From the NCBI GenBank assembly GCA_015064085.1, contig SVSX01000002.1, forward strand, positions 28,829 through 92,828: a DNA stretch of 64,000 nucleotides, read 5' to 3'. Below are positions 42,404 through 51,523 of the stretch, piece by piece. The stretch is from Oscillospiraceae bacterium (GTDB lineage Bacteria > Bacillota > Clostridia > Oscillospirales > CAG-272). Within the stretch, counting starts at the first letter, position 1. Each line of letters begins with the position of its first letter. A model generated the notes under the pieces. That model worked only from the letters and a program-made list of their open reading frames with translations. It was not told the origin of the DNA and ran no database searches. The position numbers and the translations under genes were made by a program.

Positions 42404-43294
42404 TTGAGGACCTACCTTCGGCACAGAATATGGAACGTGCTCGATATAAGAGAGCTTATCGCACTCGAGTATCTCGACTTTGAGGGGAAATACAAAAATT
42501 ACTCCGAGCAGCACGATTTCTGGGAGCTGTGCTACCTTTTTGACGGCGAAATAACCGTTTCTCTTGGCGATGAGAGTCGTGATCTGTCTGCGGGAGAGCT
42601 TTTGCTCATCGATCCCGACAGAAGACATTCCTACGATTCATCGAAGGGAAATCTTTCCTCTGCGTTCGTTGTCTGCTTTGAGAGCTCTTCACAGGCTCTT
42701 CGCGCGCTTGCGGGGAAAGTTTTTTCGCACAGCGATCTTGCCGCGGCTTGCATGAGGGATATCGTAGACGAGAGCGCAGGCACGTTCAAAATGAACGACG
42801 AAGAGCATCTTGAGGCACTATCCGAGCCTAATTTCGGAGGACAGCAGATCATAATGCTTCGACTCGAGCATTTGCTGATCGGACTTCTGCGCGACGTTTC
42901 GTCGCAAAAGAATTCTGAGGTGGTTTTTCTTAAGGATGAAAATTTCTATTCCGATCTTTCAAAAGCAATAATAAAGTTTTTTGAGGAGCATATCAGAGAG
43001 GAGCTCTCACTTGACGACGTTTGCAGAAAGATGAATTACTCGCGCTCTTTTCTCTGTAAGACCTTTAAGCATCATACCGGAGAGACGATCATGGGATGCT
43101 TTAACAGAATGAAGGTCGAGGAGGCAGCGAGACTGCTCAAGGAGACAGAGTGGAGCGTTTCCGATGTCGCGCATTGTCTCGGATATGGCGAGGCGAAGCA
43201 TTTTGGAGAGCTGTTTAAAAGATATATGGGAATGTCACCTGCAAAATACAGAAAAATGGGGGGAAAAGAATATGATATCAACCGTTTGCGGTGA
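42404..43294 (+). CDS. AraC-family regulator heading the Php/M24/ASRT operon
   Basis: 296 residues. N-terminal cupin-like domain (SEQHDFWELCYLFDGEITVSLGD, LLLIDPDRRHSYD) and C-terminal AraC double HTH (LSLDDVCRKMNYSRSFLCKTFKHHTGE; VSDVAHCLGYGEAKHFGELFKRYMGMSPAKYR). TTG 42404 is preferred over TTG 42374 because AAAGGGGG (42389-42396) sits eight bases before it. Its last 23 bases overlap the next gene, so the regulator and enzymes are co-transcribed. Confidence 0.85.
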   Translation: MRTYLRHRIWNVLDIRELIALEYLDFEGKYKNYSEQHDFWELCYLFDGEITVSLGDESRDLSAGELLLIDPDRRHSYDSSKGNLSSAFVVCFESSSQALRALAGKVFSHSDLAAACMRDIVDESAGTFKMNDEEHLEALSEPNFGGQQIIMLRLEHLLIGLLRDVSSQKNSEVVFLKDENFYSDLSKAIIKFFEEHIREELSLDDVCRKMNYSRSFLCKTFKHHTGETIMGCFNRMKVEEAARLLKETEWSVSDVAHCLGYGEAKHFGELFKRYMGMSPAKYRKMGGKEYDINRLR

Positions 43295-44279
43295 GATAAA
43301 CGCACGCGATATAGGGATCGCGTCATCGCACGAACATATTTTCATTGATATGAGAAATTGCGTGGAGCTAACGGGACACGAGCCGCCGATCTTTTACGAG
43401 GCATTGAATACCGAAAACCGCGCAGAGGTATTTTCAGATCCTTATGCCATACTTGATAATGCCTTGCTTGAGGGCGTAGACGATGCCGTCGATGAGGTCC
43501 TCGATTTCAAAAAATGGGGAGGGCAGACTATAGTGGATTGCACACCCGACGAGATAGGACGCGACCCGCTTCTTCTCAAGGAGGTATCTGAGAGGACGGG
43601 GGTAAACATCATCGTTGGCTGCGGACATTACTACCACAAGGCACACTATCCCTACGTAAAGGACGCGAGCGTAGATCAGCTTGCCGAGGAGATGAGGAGA
43701 GATATCCTCGTTGGTATCAGAGACACGGGAATAAAGGCAGGACTTATCGGAGAGATAGGTACAAGCGCTGTTATGAGCGAGGATGAAAAGAAGGTGCTCA
43801 GGGCGGCGGGTATCGTTGCGGCGGAGACCGGAAAGGCGGTTCACGTTCACACCGACCTTTATACCGAAAACGGATATGAGGTTATAGATATACTCACTTC
43901 CGAGGGAATGTCCTCGGAGAAGATATGCATTGACCATATAGACGTTTTGCTTCGTCCCGATTACGTCAAGGCTTTGCTTGACAGAGGCGTTTACGTCGAG
44001 TTTGACAATTTCGGCAAGGAATTTTACGTCTCCGCGGAGAGAAGATTTGCATACGACCTTGAGAGGATCGAGATGCTCAAGCAGCTCTTTGATCTCGGAT
44101 ACAAGAATAAAATACTTGTATGTAACGATATATGCCTTAAGACTATGTGGAGAAAATTCGGCGGACTCGGATATTCGCATATACTTCGCACGGTCAGAAA
44201 AATGGCAGCTGACGCGGGTATTTCCGATGAGGATTATATGGCGCTGCTTAGCGATAACGTGAGAAACTTTTTAATCTAA
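43272..44279 (+). CDS. Phosphotriesterase-family (Php-like) metalloenzyme
   Basis: 335 residues, amidohydrolase-type TIM barrel. Metal ligands follow the E. coli Php (YhfV) pattern: HxH in SSHEHIFID, bridging Glu in LIGEIGTS (Glu instead of the carbamylated Lys of true phosphotriesterases), His in VHVHTDL and CIDHID, and Asp in VCNDICLK. Family members are lactonases, esterases or unknown hydrolases. ATG 43272 is chosen because it starts the family N-terminus; the track start lies far inside the AraC gene. Coupled to araC by a 23-base overlap. Confidence 0.85.
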   Translation: MISTVCGEINARDIGIASSHEHIFIDMRNCVELTGHEPPIFYEALNTENRAEVFSDPYAILDNALLEGVDDAVDEVLDFKKWGGQTIVDCTPDEIGRDPLLLKEVSERTGVNIIVGCGHYYHKAHYPYVKDASVDQLAEEMRRDILVGIRDTGIKAGLIGEIGTSAVMSEDEKKVLRAAGIVAAETGKAVHVHTDLYTENGYEVIDILTSEGMSSEKICIDHIDVLLRPDYVKALLDRGVYVEFDNFGKEFYVSAERRFAYDLERIEMLKQLFDLGYKNKILVCNDICLKTMWRKFGGLGYSHILRTVRKMAADAGISDEDYMALLSDNVRNFLI

Positions 44280-44299
44280 AAAATATAAGGAGAAAAACT

Positions 44300-45493
44300 A
44301 TGAATTATCCAAAGATTGAAGCTAACGAGTACCTTGTGAGAGTAAACGCTCTCAGAGAAAAAATGGCAGAGGCGGGAGTTGACCTTGTTGTCGGCTTCTC
44401 GAACCTGCTTGAGATAGCCATCGTGCGCTATTATTGCGGATTTGCTCCCGTAAATGAGAGCGCGGCTATCGTGATCCCCGCTGACGGTGAGGTCGTTGTC
44501 TGCAGCGGTCAGGCTTCCTACGACTACTGCCTCGTGCAGAACAAGCTTCCCGAAAGCCGCATCGCGATACTCCCCGAGATAGGAGAGGTCAGCGGATTTG
44601 AATACGACACAGAAGGTCAGCTTGACTTTGCAGAGCTTTTTGCAAGTATCAAGGCAGAGCATCCCAATGTCAAGAAGATAGGCTTTATCGGAAGACTTAT
44701 ATTCCCTGCGATCATTATGAATAAGCTCAAGCAGGTATTCTTTGACGCCGAGATAGTTGATTTTGATGACGTACATTACGAGCAGCGTATCCGCAAGAGT
44801 CCCGCCGAGATCGAGGTGCTTAAGACAAACTGGCAGATGGTATCCGAAATGTTTGAGAACGTTGTTCCGAGAATTGAGATCGGAATGACAGAGCGCTTTA
44901 TCGAGGGTATGTTTGAAGCCGAGATGATGAAGCTTGGCGCAGAGAGCTACGTTCAGGCATTTGCGCCGATGATAGCTACAGGTCCTGAAAATTCTTACAT
45001 CAGTATGTGCAGAAATACGCTCAGACAGATAGGTGAGAGCGAGATAATAAATATCGGTGCGGGCGTTTGCTACGAGGGCTATAACGGAATTATCTGCTCA
45101 CCGCTCGTGCTTGGCGAGATCCCCGATAAGATACGTGACGCCGTCAAGTGCGCTTACGATGCGCTGAATTACGCATCCGATAAGATGAAGGCGGGAACTC
45201 CTTGTGACGTCGTGCTTAATGCATACACCGATTATCTCACAAAATACGGATACATAGATTACTGTCCCTACGGAAGTCTTCACAGCACGGGTATGCTCGA
45301 GTGCGAAGCACCCACATTTACCGTTGGGAATAAGAGGATCATCGAAGAGGGTATGGCGATCTGTATCGACGCGTATTTCAAGGGTATGGAATGGGGCTCG
45401 TTCCGCATTGAGGACTGCTACCTCATAACGAAGGACGGCGCAAAGCGCATGACTACCTACAATGATAAGGCAATACCTAAGATATTTATGTGA
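44300..45493 (+). CDS. M24-family (creatinase/aminopeptidase-like) protein lacking metal ligands
   Basis: 397 residues with the N-terminal creatinase_N domain (~1-165) and the pita-bread C-terminal domain. The usual first Asp pair of M24 metallopeptidases is absent: the corresponding strands read INIGAGVCYEGYNGIICS. His in GSLHSTGMLECEAP and the final Glu in FRIEDCYLIT remain, while the usual Glu in the middle reads Asp (AICIDAY). That pattern fits a metal-free, creatinase-like hydrolase rather than an Xaa-Pro aminopeptidase. GGAG precedes the ATG; third gene of the operon. Confidence 0.85.
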   Translation: MNYPKIEANEYLVRVNALREKMAEAGVDLVVGFSNLLEIAIVRYYCGFAPVNESAAIVIPADGEVVVCSGQASYDYCLVQNKLPESRIAILPEIGEVSGFEYDTEGQLDFAELFASIKAEHPNVKKIGFIGRLIFPAIIMNKLKQVFFDAEIVDFDDVHYEQRIRKSPAEIEVLKTNWQMVSEMFENVVPRIEIGMTERFIEGMFEAEMMKLGAESYVQAFAPMIATGPENSYISMCRNTLRQIGESEIINIGAGVCYEGYNGIICSPLVLGEIPDKIRDAVKCAYDALNYASDKMKAGTPCDVVLNAYTDYLTKYGYIDYCPYGSLHSTGMLECEAPTFTVGNKRIIEEGMAICIDAYFKGMEWGSFRIEDCYLITKDGAKRMTTYNDKAIPKIFM

Positions 45494-45501
45494 GGTGCGT
45501 G

Positions 45502-45870
45502 ATGGAGAAGGGAAAAAAGAATTGGGTCTTTTGTGACGGATATCTTCCTCCTCACGGAAACGATCCTGAGTTTGAGGGTCACGAGGCACTTATGCTGACA
45601 AATCTTAACACAGATAAGACCAAGATTGAGCTTGTCTTTGTTTTTGAGGACAGAGAGCCTGTCGGAGAGATATATGTTGAGCTTGACGGAATGAGAACGA
45701 CCTGCATCCGTCTTGATAAGCCACTCGGAGAAAAGAAATTTATGCTTGGAGAGGCAGTGCAGTATACTGTTTGGGTCAAGAGCGAGCTGCCTATATGCGC
45801 TTGCTTCGGTAGACTTGATGTAAGACAGACAAATATGGCGTACTACAGCGTAGAGGGATATTCCTTCTGA
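45502..45870 (+). CDS. Sensory-rhodopsin-transducer (ASRT) family protein
   Basis: 122 residues. WVFCDGYLPPHGNDPEFEGHEAL, VFVFEDREPVGE and FGRLDVRQTNMAYYS (quoted in part) match the Anabaena sensory rhodopsin transducer family, a small beta-sandwich that forms tetramers. In Anabaena ASRT couples the photoreceptor to gene control; most homologues occur without rhodopsin and are thought to bind small ligands, perhaps sugars. GAGGTG overlaps the previous stop; ATG 45502 is preferred, GTG 45499 is possible. Last gene of the operon; no rhodopsin gene is in the window. Confidence 0.87.
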   Translation: MEKGKKNWVFCDGYLPPHGNDPEFEGHEALMLTNLNTDKTKIELVFVFEDREPVGEIYVELDGMRTTCIRLDKPLGEKKFMLGEAVQYTVWVKSELPICACFGRLDVRQTNMAYYSVEGYSF

Positions 45871-45931
45871 TAAATACAAAAATGGGCTGTCGCATTTAGC
45901 GCAGAACAAAAATACACTAAAAAATGATAAG

Positions 45932-45980
45932 CGAAAAACCGCTCTCACCGTCAAAAATGCGACGGCGGGGCGGTTTTTTG
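45932..45980. terminator. Bidirectional terminator between ASRT and GT87 genes
   Basis: An imperfect GC-rich hairpin (AAAAACCG...CCGTC / GACGG...CGGTTTTTT) with A- and T-runs on both sides, between convergent genes. Confidence 0.78.
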
Positions 45981-45990
45981 ATAGAATTTC

Positions 45991-47352
45991 TTATGAATTT
46001 AAATTTTTATTTTTATAGAATATTTCTTTTCTTTCCTTGAAAACTGTTACAAGCTCAACGGTGAGAAGTGTGATTATCGTCACCGATTGGAGTATAAAGT
46101 TTATTCCGAAGACAAGGGGGGTTATAAAGAGGATGTTGAAGGAAACGAAATAGTATATCCGTTTTTTCATAGAAAGCTCGGTGAAGCGCCTGATGTATTC
46201 AAGGAAGGGGATCACCGCGAAGATTATCGTGTAGAAATAAGAAATGGTGGGAATGAGTGTTACCACGCCGAAGCAGATAATATACCTTGAAAGATCCTTC
46301 TTTGTTACGATCGCGGTGTAGGTGCTCAGAAGGAAGGTGACGACCATAAGAGCCATACTCAATACCTTGTATATCGCGGAGGTGTCCGAGATAGAGGGGA
46401 CAATAAGATGGAGGAGCTTATAGAGCTGAGCCGAGATCGAAATATTGTTCGTTCCAAGGAGTCTGTCCTCGCTGGAAGCAAAATCGCCCAGATGCTCAAG
46501 GAAGGGCGTCACGTTGTCAAGTCCGTTCTTGAAGAAGAAGAAGGAGAGCCAGAATATCGCCACAAAGTAGATCGCCACACGGATCGAGGCGAGTATCTTT
46601 TTGTCCTTAAGCAGGAAAACACCGAAGAAAAGAGGGTATATCTTTATTGCTCCCGCCATAGCGAGGCAGAAATAGGATATCTCACGCAGAACGGGATTTT
46701 CGCTTCTTCTCAGAAGGAGAAACGCAACAAGAAAGATAAGCGCGAAGTATATTGTGTTTCCTCGCATTACAGTGAAGACAAAGGGGGCGCTGAGCAGAAT
46801 TATAGAGCCGAGAGTGAAGGTGTCCTTTCCTCGAATGCCGAAAAGACGGGACGTGAGAAGGATCACGAGGATCGAGCAGATAAGGAAAAAGAGGATTATC
46901 GCAATCCAGAACTGAGGATAAACAATGATCTCCGCCGTCAGCTCGTCCGCTGTCAGCTCACTGCTTCTGTACATAGCGAAAACGTCCTTGCATATGAGGG
47001 CGAAGGGGTAGAGTATCGCTATGGCAATAGGGGGATATGAGGAGTCACCCACAACGTAGGGGCTTTCCTCAAGGGAGAAATCCATTATCACCACAAAATC
47101 CGAGAAGATTCCGAGAAGCCAATCAAACTTACTGACTCCGTTGTAAAGCGACGCGTAGGCATAAACGTAATAGAGAATAACGGCAACCGTCGCAAAAAAT
47201 GTGGTGAAGCTTATTATTTTAAAAAATGAATCAAAAATTCTTCTGTTTGAAGCGTTAAAAACTATTTTTCCGTCGTCTGACAACGGCGGAGTCGGTGCTG
47301 CATCCTCCTTTCCAAAGAAGGAAAGGAGCTGTTTTTTTGCTTTTTCCAGCAT
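45991..47352 (-). CDS. GT87-like polyprenol-phosphate-dependent glycosyltransferase (DUF2029)
   Basis: 453 residues with ~10-11 membrane helices. The family block VMRGNTIYFALIFLVAFLLL and the AGAIKIYPLFFG motif point to GT-C fold mannosyltransferases of GT87, which use polyprenyl-phosphate sugars to glycosylate lipids or surface glycans. ATG 47352 is chosen over TTG 47364 because GGAGG (minus strand) precedes it. Monocistronic. Confidence 0.82.
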   Translation of the reverse strand: MLEKAKKQLLSFFGKEDAAPTPPLSDDGKIVFNASNRRIFDSFFKIISFTTFFATVAVILYYVYAYASLYNGVSKFDWLLGIFSDFVVIMDFSLEESPYVVGDSSYPPIAIAILYPFALICKDVFAMYRSSELTADELTAEIIVYPQFWIAIILFFLICSILVILLTSRLFGIRGKDTFTLGSIILLSAPFVFTVMRGNTIYFALIFLVAFLLLRRSENPVLREISYFCLAMAGAIKIYPLFFGVFLLKDKKILASIRVAIYFVAIFWLSFFFFKNGLDNVTPFLEHLGDFASSEDRLLGTNNISISAQLYKLLHLIVPSISDTSAIYKVLSMALMVVTFLLSTYTAIVTKKDLSRYIICFGVVTLIPTISYFYTIIFAVIPFLEYIRRFTELSMKKRIYYFVSFNILFITPLVFGINFILQSVTIITLLTVELVTVFKERKEIFYKNKNLNS

Positions 47353-47612
47353 AGCTGCCTCCAAATTCAGGGCAAATTTAGGATATTTATAGGTTGCCCC
47401 TTAGAATAATTATACCACAACCCTTAAAAAGTGTCAACTATTTGTGGATTATTTTGGTCTTTATAAAAAAATCTTTATAAATTCGGGAAGCAAAATGACA
47501 AAAAAGCGTTTTTTTGCTCAAAAAAAGAAAAAATAAAGTAAAAAATCAACTTTGCTTATATACAAAACGAAGAAAATGTGGTACAATTAAGTGATATATT
47601 TTTTACGAAGGA

Positions 47613-48476
47613 ATGGTACAGGATATGAGCGAGAGGCAAAACGGCAACGGAAGAGCTCCTTATCCCCGCAAAGGGGGCAAAAACGAAAGACCCTACCGCA
47701 ATGACAGAAACGAGAGACGGGAGACTCCCGCTGAGGATCTGCCCGAAAATCTTGTGGTAGGTCGCAACGCCCTCAGAGAGCTTTTGCGCTCGGGAAGAGC
47801 GGTCGATAAGATATTCGTCCAGAAAGGGGCGAGAGAGGGCTCTATCGTGGCAATAGTCGGCGAGGCTATTGAGAAGAAGATCCCCGTGGTCGAGGTTGAT
47901 AAGGCAAAGCTTGACAGAATGTCGGGCAACGCAATGCATCAGGGCGTTGTGGCAATGGCTGCCGAAAAGGAATATTGCAGTGTTGAGGATATACTCGAGA
48001 TCGCGCGAGAGCGAGGCGAAAAGCCGCTTATCGTCATATCCGACGGTATTTCCGACCCTCACAATCTGGGAGCGCTTATAAGATGCGCCGAGGGCGTTGG
48101 CGCACACGGAATTATCATTCCCAAAAGACGCGCCGTTGGACTTACGGCGGTTGTCTCAAAGGCGTCGGCTGGAGCTATCGAGCACCTTGCGGTGGCAAAA
48201 GTTCCGAACATTGCGGCGTGTATAGACGAGCTGAAGGAAAAAGGTGTGTGGGTCTTTTCTGCCGAGGCGGGAGGAGACGCGTATTACAATACCGATTTCA
48301 ACTGCGCCTGCGCTCTGGTCTTCGGAAGCGAAGGGGACGGAGTGTCAAAGCTTGTAAAGGACAAGTCGGACTATATCGTCTCAATACCGATGTACGGCAA
48401 GGTAAATTCCTTTAACGTGTCCACTGCTGCGGCAATAATTCTTGCCGAGGCATCAAGACAGCAGAGAAATAACTGA
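47613..48476 (+). CDS. rlmB: 23S rRNA 2'-O-methyltransferase, RlmB/TrmH (SpoU) family
   Basis: 287 residues. After a basic, Asn/Arg-rich N-tail comes the substrate-binding domain (VVGRNALRELLRSGRAV) and the SPOUT knot with its three motifs: ISDPHNLGALIRCAE, LVFGSEGDGVSKLV, and IPMYGKVNSFNVSTAAAI. It methylates a guanosine in 23S rRNA. ATG 47613 and ATG 47625 are both possible; AAGGA sits right before the first and 13 bases before the second. It is followed after 20 bases by the acidic-repeat protein. Confidence 0.92.
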   Translation: MVQDMSERQNGNGRAPYPRKGGKNERPYRNDRNERRETPAEDLPENLVVGRNALRELLRSGRAVDKIFVQKGAREGSIVAIVGEAIEKKIPVVEVDKAKLDRMSGNAMHQGVVAMAAEKEYCSVEDILEIARERGEKPLIVISDGISDPHNLGALIRCAEGVGAHGIIIPKRRAVGLTAVVSKASAGAIEHLAVAKVPNIAACIDELKEKGVWVFSAEAGGDAYYNTDFNCACALVFGSEGDGVSKLVKDKSDYIVSIPMYGKVNSFNVSTAAAIILAEASRQQRNN

Positions 48477-48496
48477 GATAAAAAAGGAGAGGCAAA

Positions 48497-51400
48497 ATGA
48501 ATAACCCGCAAAATATAGAAGATATTCTGAAGCTTCTCAAAAGCTCCTACAACGATGAGGAAAAGGCTGAGGAGAAAGCCCCGAGCGTCAGGCGCTCGAG
48601 TGGAAAGATGACGAACGAGGAGCTTCAGAACAAGCTCAGGGCGCAGTTTCTTTCGGACGGCGAGGTTCAGGGTGAGAGCGACCTTGAGAGTGAGGACAGC
48701 TATACCCTTGACGAGGATTTCCTTTCCGATGCCGCTGTTGATTCGGAGGAAAAGGAGACCGAAACGCCTGAGGCAGAGCCTGTAACGGAAGCTGCCGAGG
48801 ATATTGATGAGGACGACGGAATACCGCCTTTTGATATAGTAGACGAGGACGAGCCCACCGAGGAGGAGATCACCGAGGAAGAGATCACCGAGGAGGAGAT
48901 CATCGAGGAAGAGGTCGCCGAGGAAGAGATCACCGAGGAGGAGATCCCCGAGGACGAGCCCACCGAGGAGGAGATCACCGAGGAAGAGATCACCGAGGAG
49001 GAGATCATCGAGGAAGAGGTCGCCGAGGAAGAGATCACCGAGGAGGAGATCATCGAGGAAGAAATCGCCGAGGACGAGGTCGTCGAGGACGAGCCCACCG
49101 AGGAAGAGATCGTCGAGGAAGAGATCGTCGAGGAAGAGATCACCGAGGAAGAGATCCCCGAGGAAGAGATCCCCGAGGAAGAGATCACCGAGGAAGAGAT
49201 CGCCGAGGAGGAGATCACCGAGGAAGAGCCCGCCGAAGGGGATACCATCGACATTACAGACGAAGAGGAGGCTCTCTTTGACGTGCTTGGTGAGGATAGC
49301 GATATTGACGACGGTATCTTCATCGAAAACGAGGAGGGTGAGCTTGTCTTCGCAAAGCTTTCTGAGAACGACAAGGCTAAGGTGGAGATACGCGGAGAGC
49401 AGACCGAAAAGAGAACACCGCCCCTCGAGCTTTACAGCAGAGACAGCGGACAGCTTGCTCTCTTTGAAAAGGAGGAAACCGAAGAGCCCGAGCCCGCGGA
49501 GACCGAGGCGGAGGTTTCATCGGAAAGCGACGATAGCCAGATCATAATGGATTTTGGCGACAGCGACGAGAAAATACACACCCCCGAGCTTTCCGATAAT
49601 ATAAACGAGATCGACGATTCTGTGCTCAATCTTATGTACGAGTTCGGAGACAAGAGCTTTGCCGAGAGGATCGCGGCTGACCCCGAGACCGAGGAGCGGC
49701 TGATCGGTGCGGTGAAGGAGAGGGAGAATCGCGAAGAGAAGATAGAGTCGGAGGAGGCGTTTGCCTTCAACGGCAGAGAATACGAGGAGGAAGAGCAGAA
49801 GGACGACGTTTTCGATGCCTATATGCGAGAGAAGAAATTCCTTTTGCTGCGTCTTCTCGGCTGTGGCGCTTTCGCGGCGGCGCTTGTAATATACGAGCTT
49901 CTCGCAAGGCTTGGCGTTGAGCTCAGGGGAATATTCAGCTATCTGGACTACCCCACCGCCTTTATACTGATAGGCGTTCAGCTGCTTATCTTTTCGGTAG
50001 CCTTTGCCTGGAGAGAGCTTTTCTCGGGAATGAAAAAGGCGTTTACCTTCAGGGCGACCAGGTGGTCGAGCCTTGCGCTTGTGGTATTTTTCTCGGTTGT
50101 ACACAGCGTTGTGCTGTCTATAGCCGCTCCCGAAAGTCTTAACTATCTTTTTGGCGGAATAGCGGCAATTTACGTCTTTATCGGTCTGCTTTGCGAATAC
50201 CTTGAGCTTTCAAGAGAGATAAAGACCTTTTCGGTATATTCGGCGGAGGGAAGCAAGTTTACCTTCTATACCGACGCCGCCCCCGGTTCGTCAGCCGATA
50301 TGATGTACCGCGGCGGAGTGCCGAACACAAAGAAGATCTATTCTCCTATGGAGATAAGCTTCCCCAACGGATATTTCTCGGCGGTCAACCGCGCTGAGAA
50401 CAAGGATATTCTGGTCAACTATTCTATAACCACTGTGGTGGTGCTCAGCACTATCGCCTTCGTTATAGCCGCGCTGCTCGGAAATTCCGCCGACGTCGCA
50501 CTTGCCGTCTTTATGCTGACTATGGCGGTCATATCCCCCATATCATCCTTTGCCCTTCACACAATGCCGATCTGCATGACCTCCTCGAGGCTCTATCAGA
50601 GGGATTGCGCTGTGGCGGGAGAGGTTATGGCGAAGAAATACGCTGAGTGCGACTATATAGTCTTCAGCGACAGACATCTTTTTGCCGCCGCTGAGGCGAG
50701 AGATAACGGTATCGTGGTTTATGACGAGCGCAATACAAAGCGTGTTATCGAATACCTCTCGGCGCTTTACGGGGAGATCGGCGGTCCTATGAGAGGAGTT
50801 TTCGGCGAGTGCAGGGAAAAGCACGTTGTGAAGCTCAGAAGGATCGCGAGAAACGGTGTTGAGGCGGTTATCGACAATGCTCACAGTCTTATACTCGGCG
50901 ACGCTGAGTTTGCAAAGAGATACGGCATCAGCTTCCCGGGAGGAGCAGAGGGCGACGGTATTATAGGCTTTGCAATTGACGGACGCCATTCCGCAAAGCT
51001 CTGCCTCAAATACAAGACCGAGCCCCTCTTTGAGATGCTTGCGGGAAAGCTTGCCGAAAACGGTATAAGCTGCGTTATCGAGACCTATGACCCCGTTATC
51101 AACAGCAGCTTCGTAGCTGCTTGCAGGAAAAATAACGACGATCCCATAAACGTCGTACATAAAAACGTTATGGACTTTTACAGAAAGACACAGTACAGAT
51201 CCCTCGAGAAAACCGGCATTGTGGTATCCGCCTCGAGATTTAAACTCGTTGAGGCTGTTATATGGTGTAAGCGCCTCTGCCCGATCTTCAAGCGCGGCAG
51301 TGTGATACAGCTTGTGCTTTACTGCGTATCCTTCGCGGCAATAATGGCACTGACGGTTCTCGGCTTGATACCTATGCTCAATCAATACGCGGCGCTCGTC

Positions 51401-51523
51401 TTCCAGCTTCTTTGCTTCCTGCCGATACCGCTGCTTATGAGAGGTCTTCCCAAAAAGGATTACTTCTCCTTCGACGAGGGTGAGGACAATAAAAATAATA
51501 ACGAAACAGAGACAAGAGAATGA
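48497..51523 (+). CDS. Acidic pentapeptide-repeat protein with a degenerate P-type-ATPase-like membrane core
   Basis: 1008 residues, unrecognised as a whole. Residues ~118-248 are pentads of the EEEIT/EEEIP/EEEVA type, giving an extremely acidic tail. From ~448 there are four membrane helices, a short loop, two more helices ending in SPISSFALHTMPICMTSSRL, then CDYIVFSDRHLF where a P-type ATPase would have the DKTGT phosphorylation site. Further on, FEMLAGKLAENGISCVIETYDPV resembles the P-domain hinge, and two terminal helices close the protein. The catalytic Asp and TGE loop are missing. GGAG precedes the ATG; the stop overlaps the next gene by four bases. Confidence 0.7.
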   Translation: MNNPQNIEDILKLLKSSYNDEEKAEEKAPSVRRSSGKMTNEELQNKLRAQFLSDGEVQGESDLESEDSYTLDEDFLSDAAVDSEEKETETPEAEPVTEAAEDIDEDDGIPPFDIVDEDEPTEEEITEEEITEEEIIEEEVAEEEITEEEIPEDEPTEEEITEEEITEEEIIEEEVAEEEITEEEIIEEEIAEDEVVEDEPTEEEIVEEEIVEEEITEEEIPEEEIPEEEITEEEIAEEEITEEEPAEGDTIDITDEEEALFDVLGEDSDIDDGIFIENEEGELVFAKLSENDKAKVEIRGEQTEKRTPPLELYSRDSGQLALFEKEETEEPEPAETEAEVSSESDDSQIIMDFGDSDEKIHTPELSDNINEIDDSVLNLMYEFGDKSFAERIAADPETEERLIGAVKERENREEKIESEEAFAFNGREYEEEEQKDDVFDAYMREKKFLLLRLLGCGAFAAALVIYELLARLGVELRGIFSYLDYPTAFILIGVQLLIFSVAFAWRELFSGMKKAFTFRATRWSSLALVVFFSVVHSVVLSIAAPESLNYLFGGIAAIYVFIGLLCEYLELSREIKTFSVYSAEGSKFTFYTDAAPGSSADMMYRGGVPNTKKIYSPMEISFPNGYFSAVNRAENKDILVNYSITTVVVLSTIAFVIAALLGNSADVALAVFMLTMAVISPISSFALHTMPICMTSSRLYQRDCAVAGEVMAKKYAECDYIVFSDRHLFAAAEARDNGIVVYDERNTKRVIEYLSALYGEIGGPMRGVFGECREKHVVKLRRIARNGVEAVIDNAHSLILGDAEFAKRYGISFPGGAEGDGIIGFAIDGRHSAKLCLKYKTEPLFEMLAGKLAENGISCVIETYDPVINSSFVAACRKNNDDPINVVHKNVMDFYRKTQYRSLEKTGIVVSASRFKLVEAVIWCKRLCPIFKRGSVIQLVLYCVSFAAIMALTVLGLIPMLNQYAALVFQLLCFLPIPLLMRGLPKKDYFSFDEGEDNKNNNETETRE
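48851..49240 (+). repeat. In-frame 15-bp coding repeat array
   Basis: Tandem 15-base units of the GAGGAAGAGATCACC type encode the acidic pentads. A larger 105-base period is also visible: the block starting GAGCCCACCGAGGAGGAG at 48851 recurs at 48956. Variants (ATCACC, ATCATC, GTCGCC, ATCCCC, GACGAGCCC) indicate growth by slippage and duplication. Confidence 0.9.

Noticed and set aside
48700-49374. Ser-rich minus-strand ORF of 224 aa
   Set aside because: It is the antisense shadow of the acidic repeat (GAG read as CTC/TCC) and has no ribosome site or family features.
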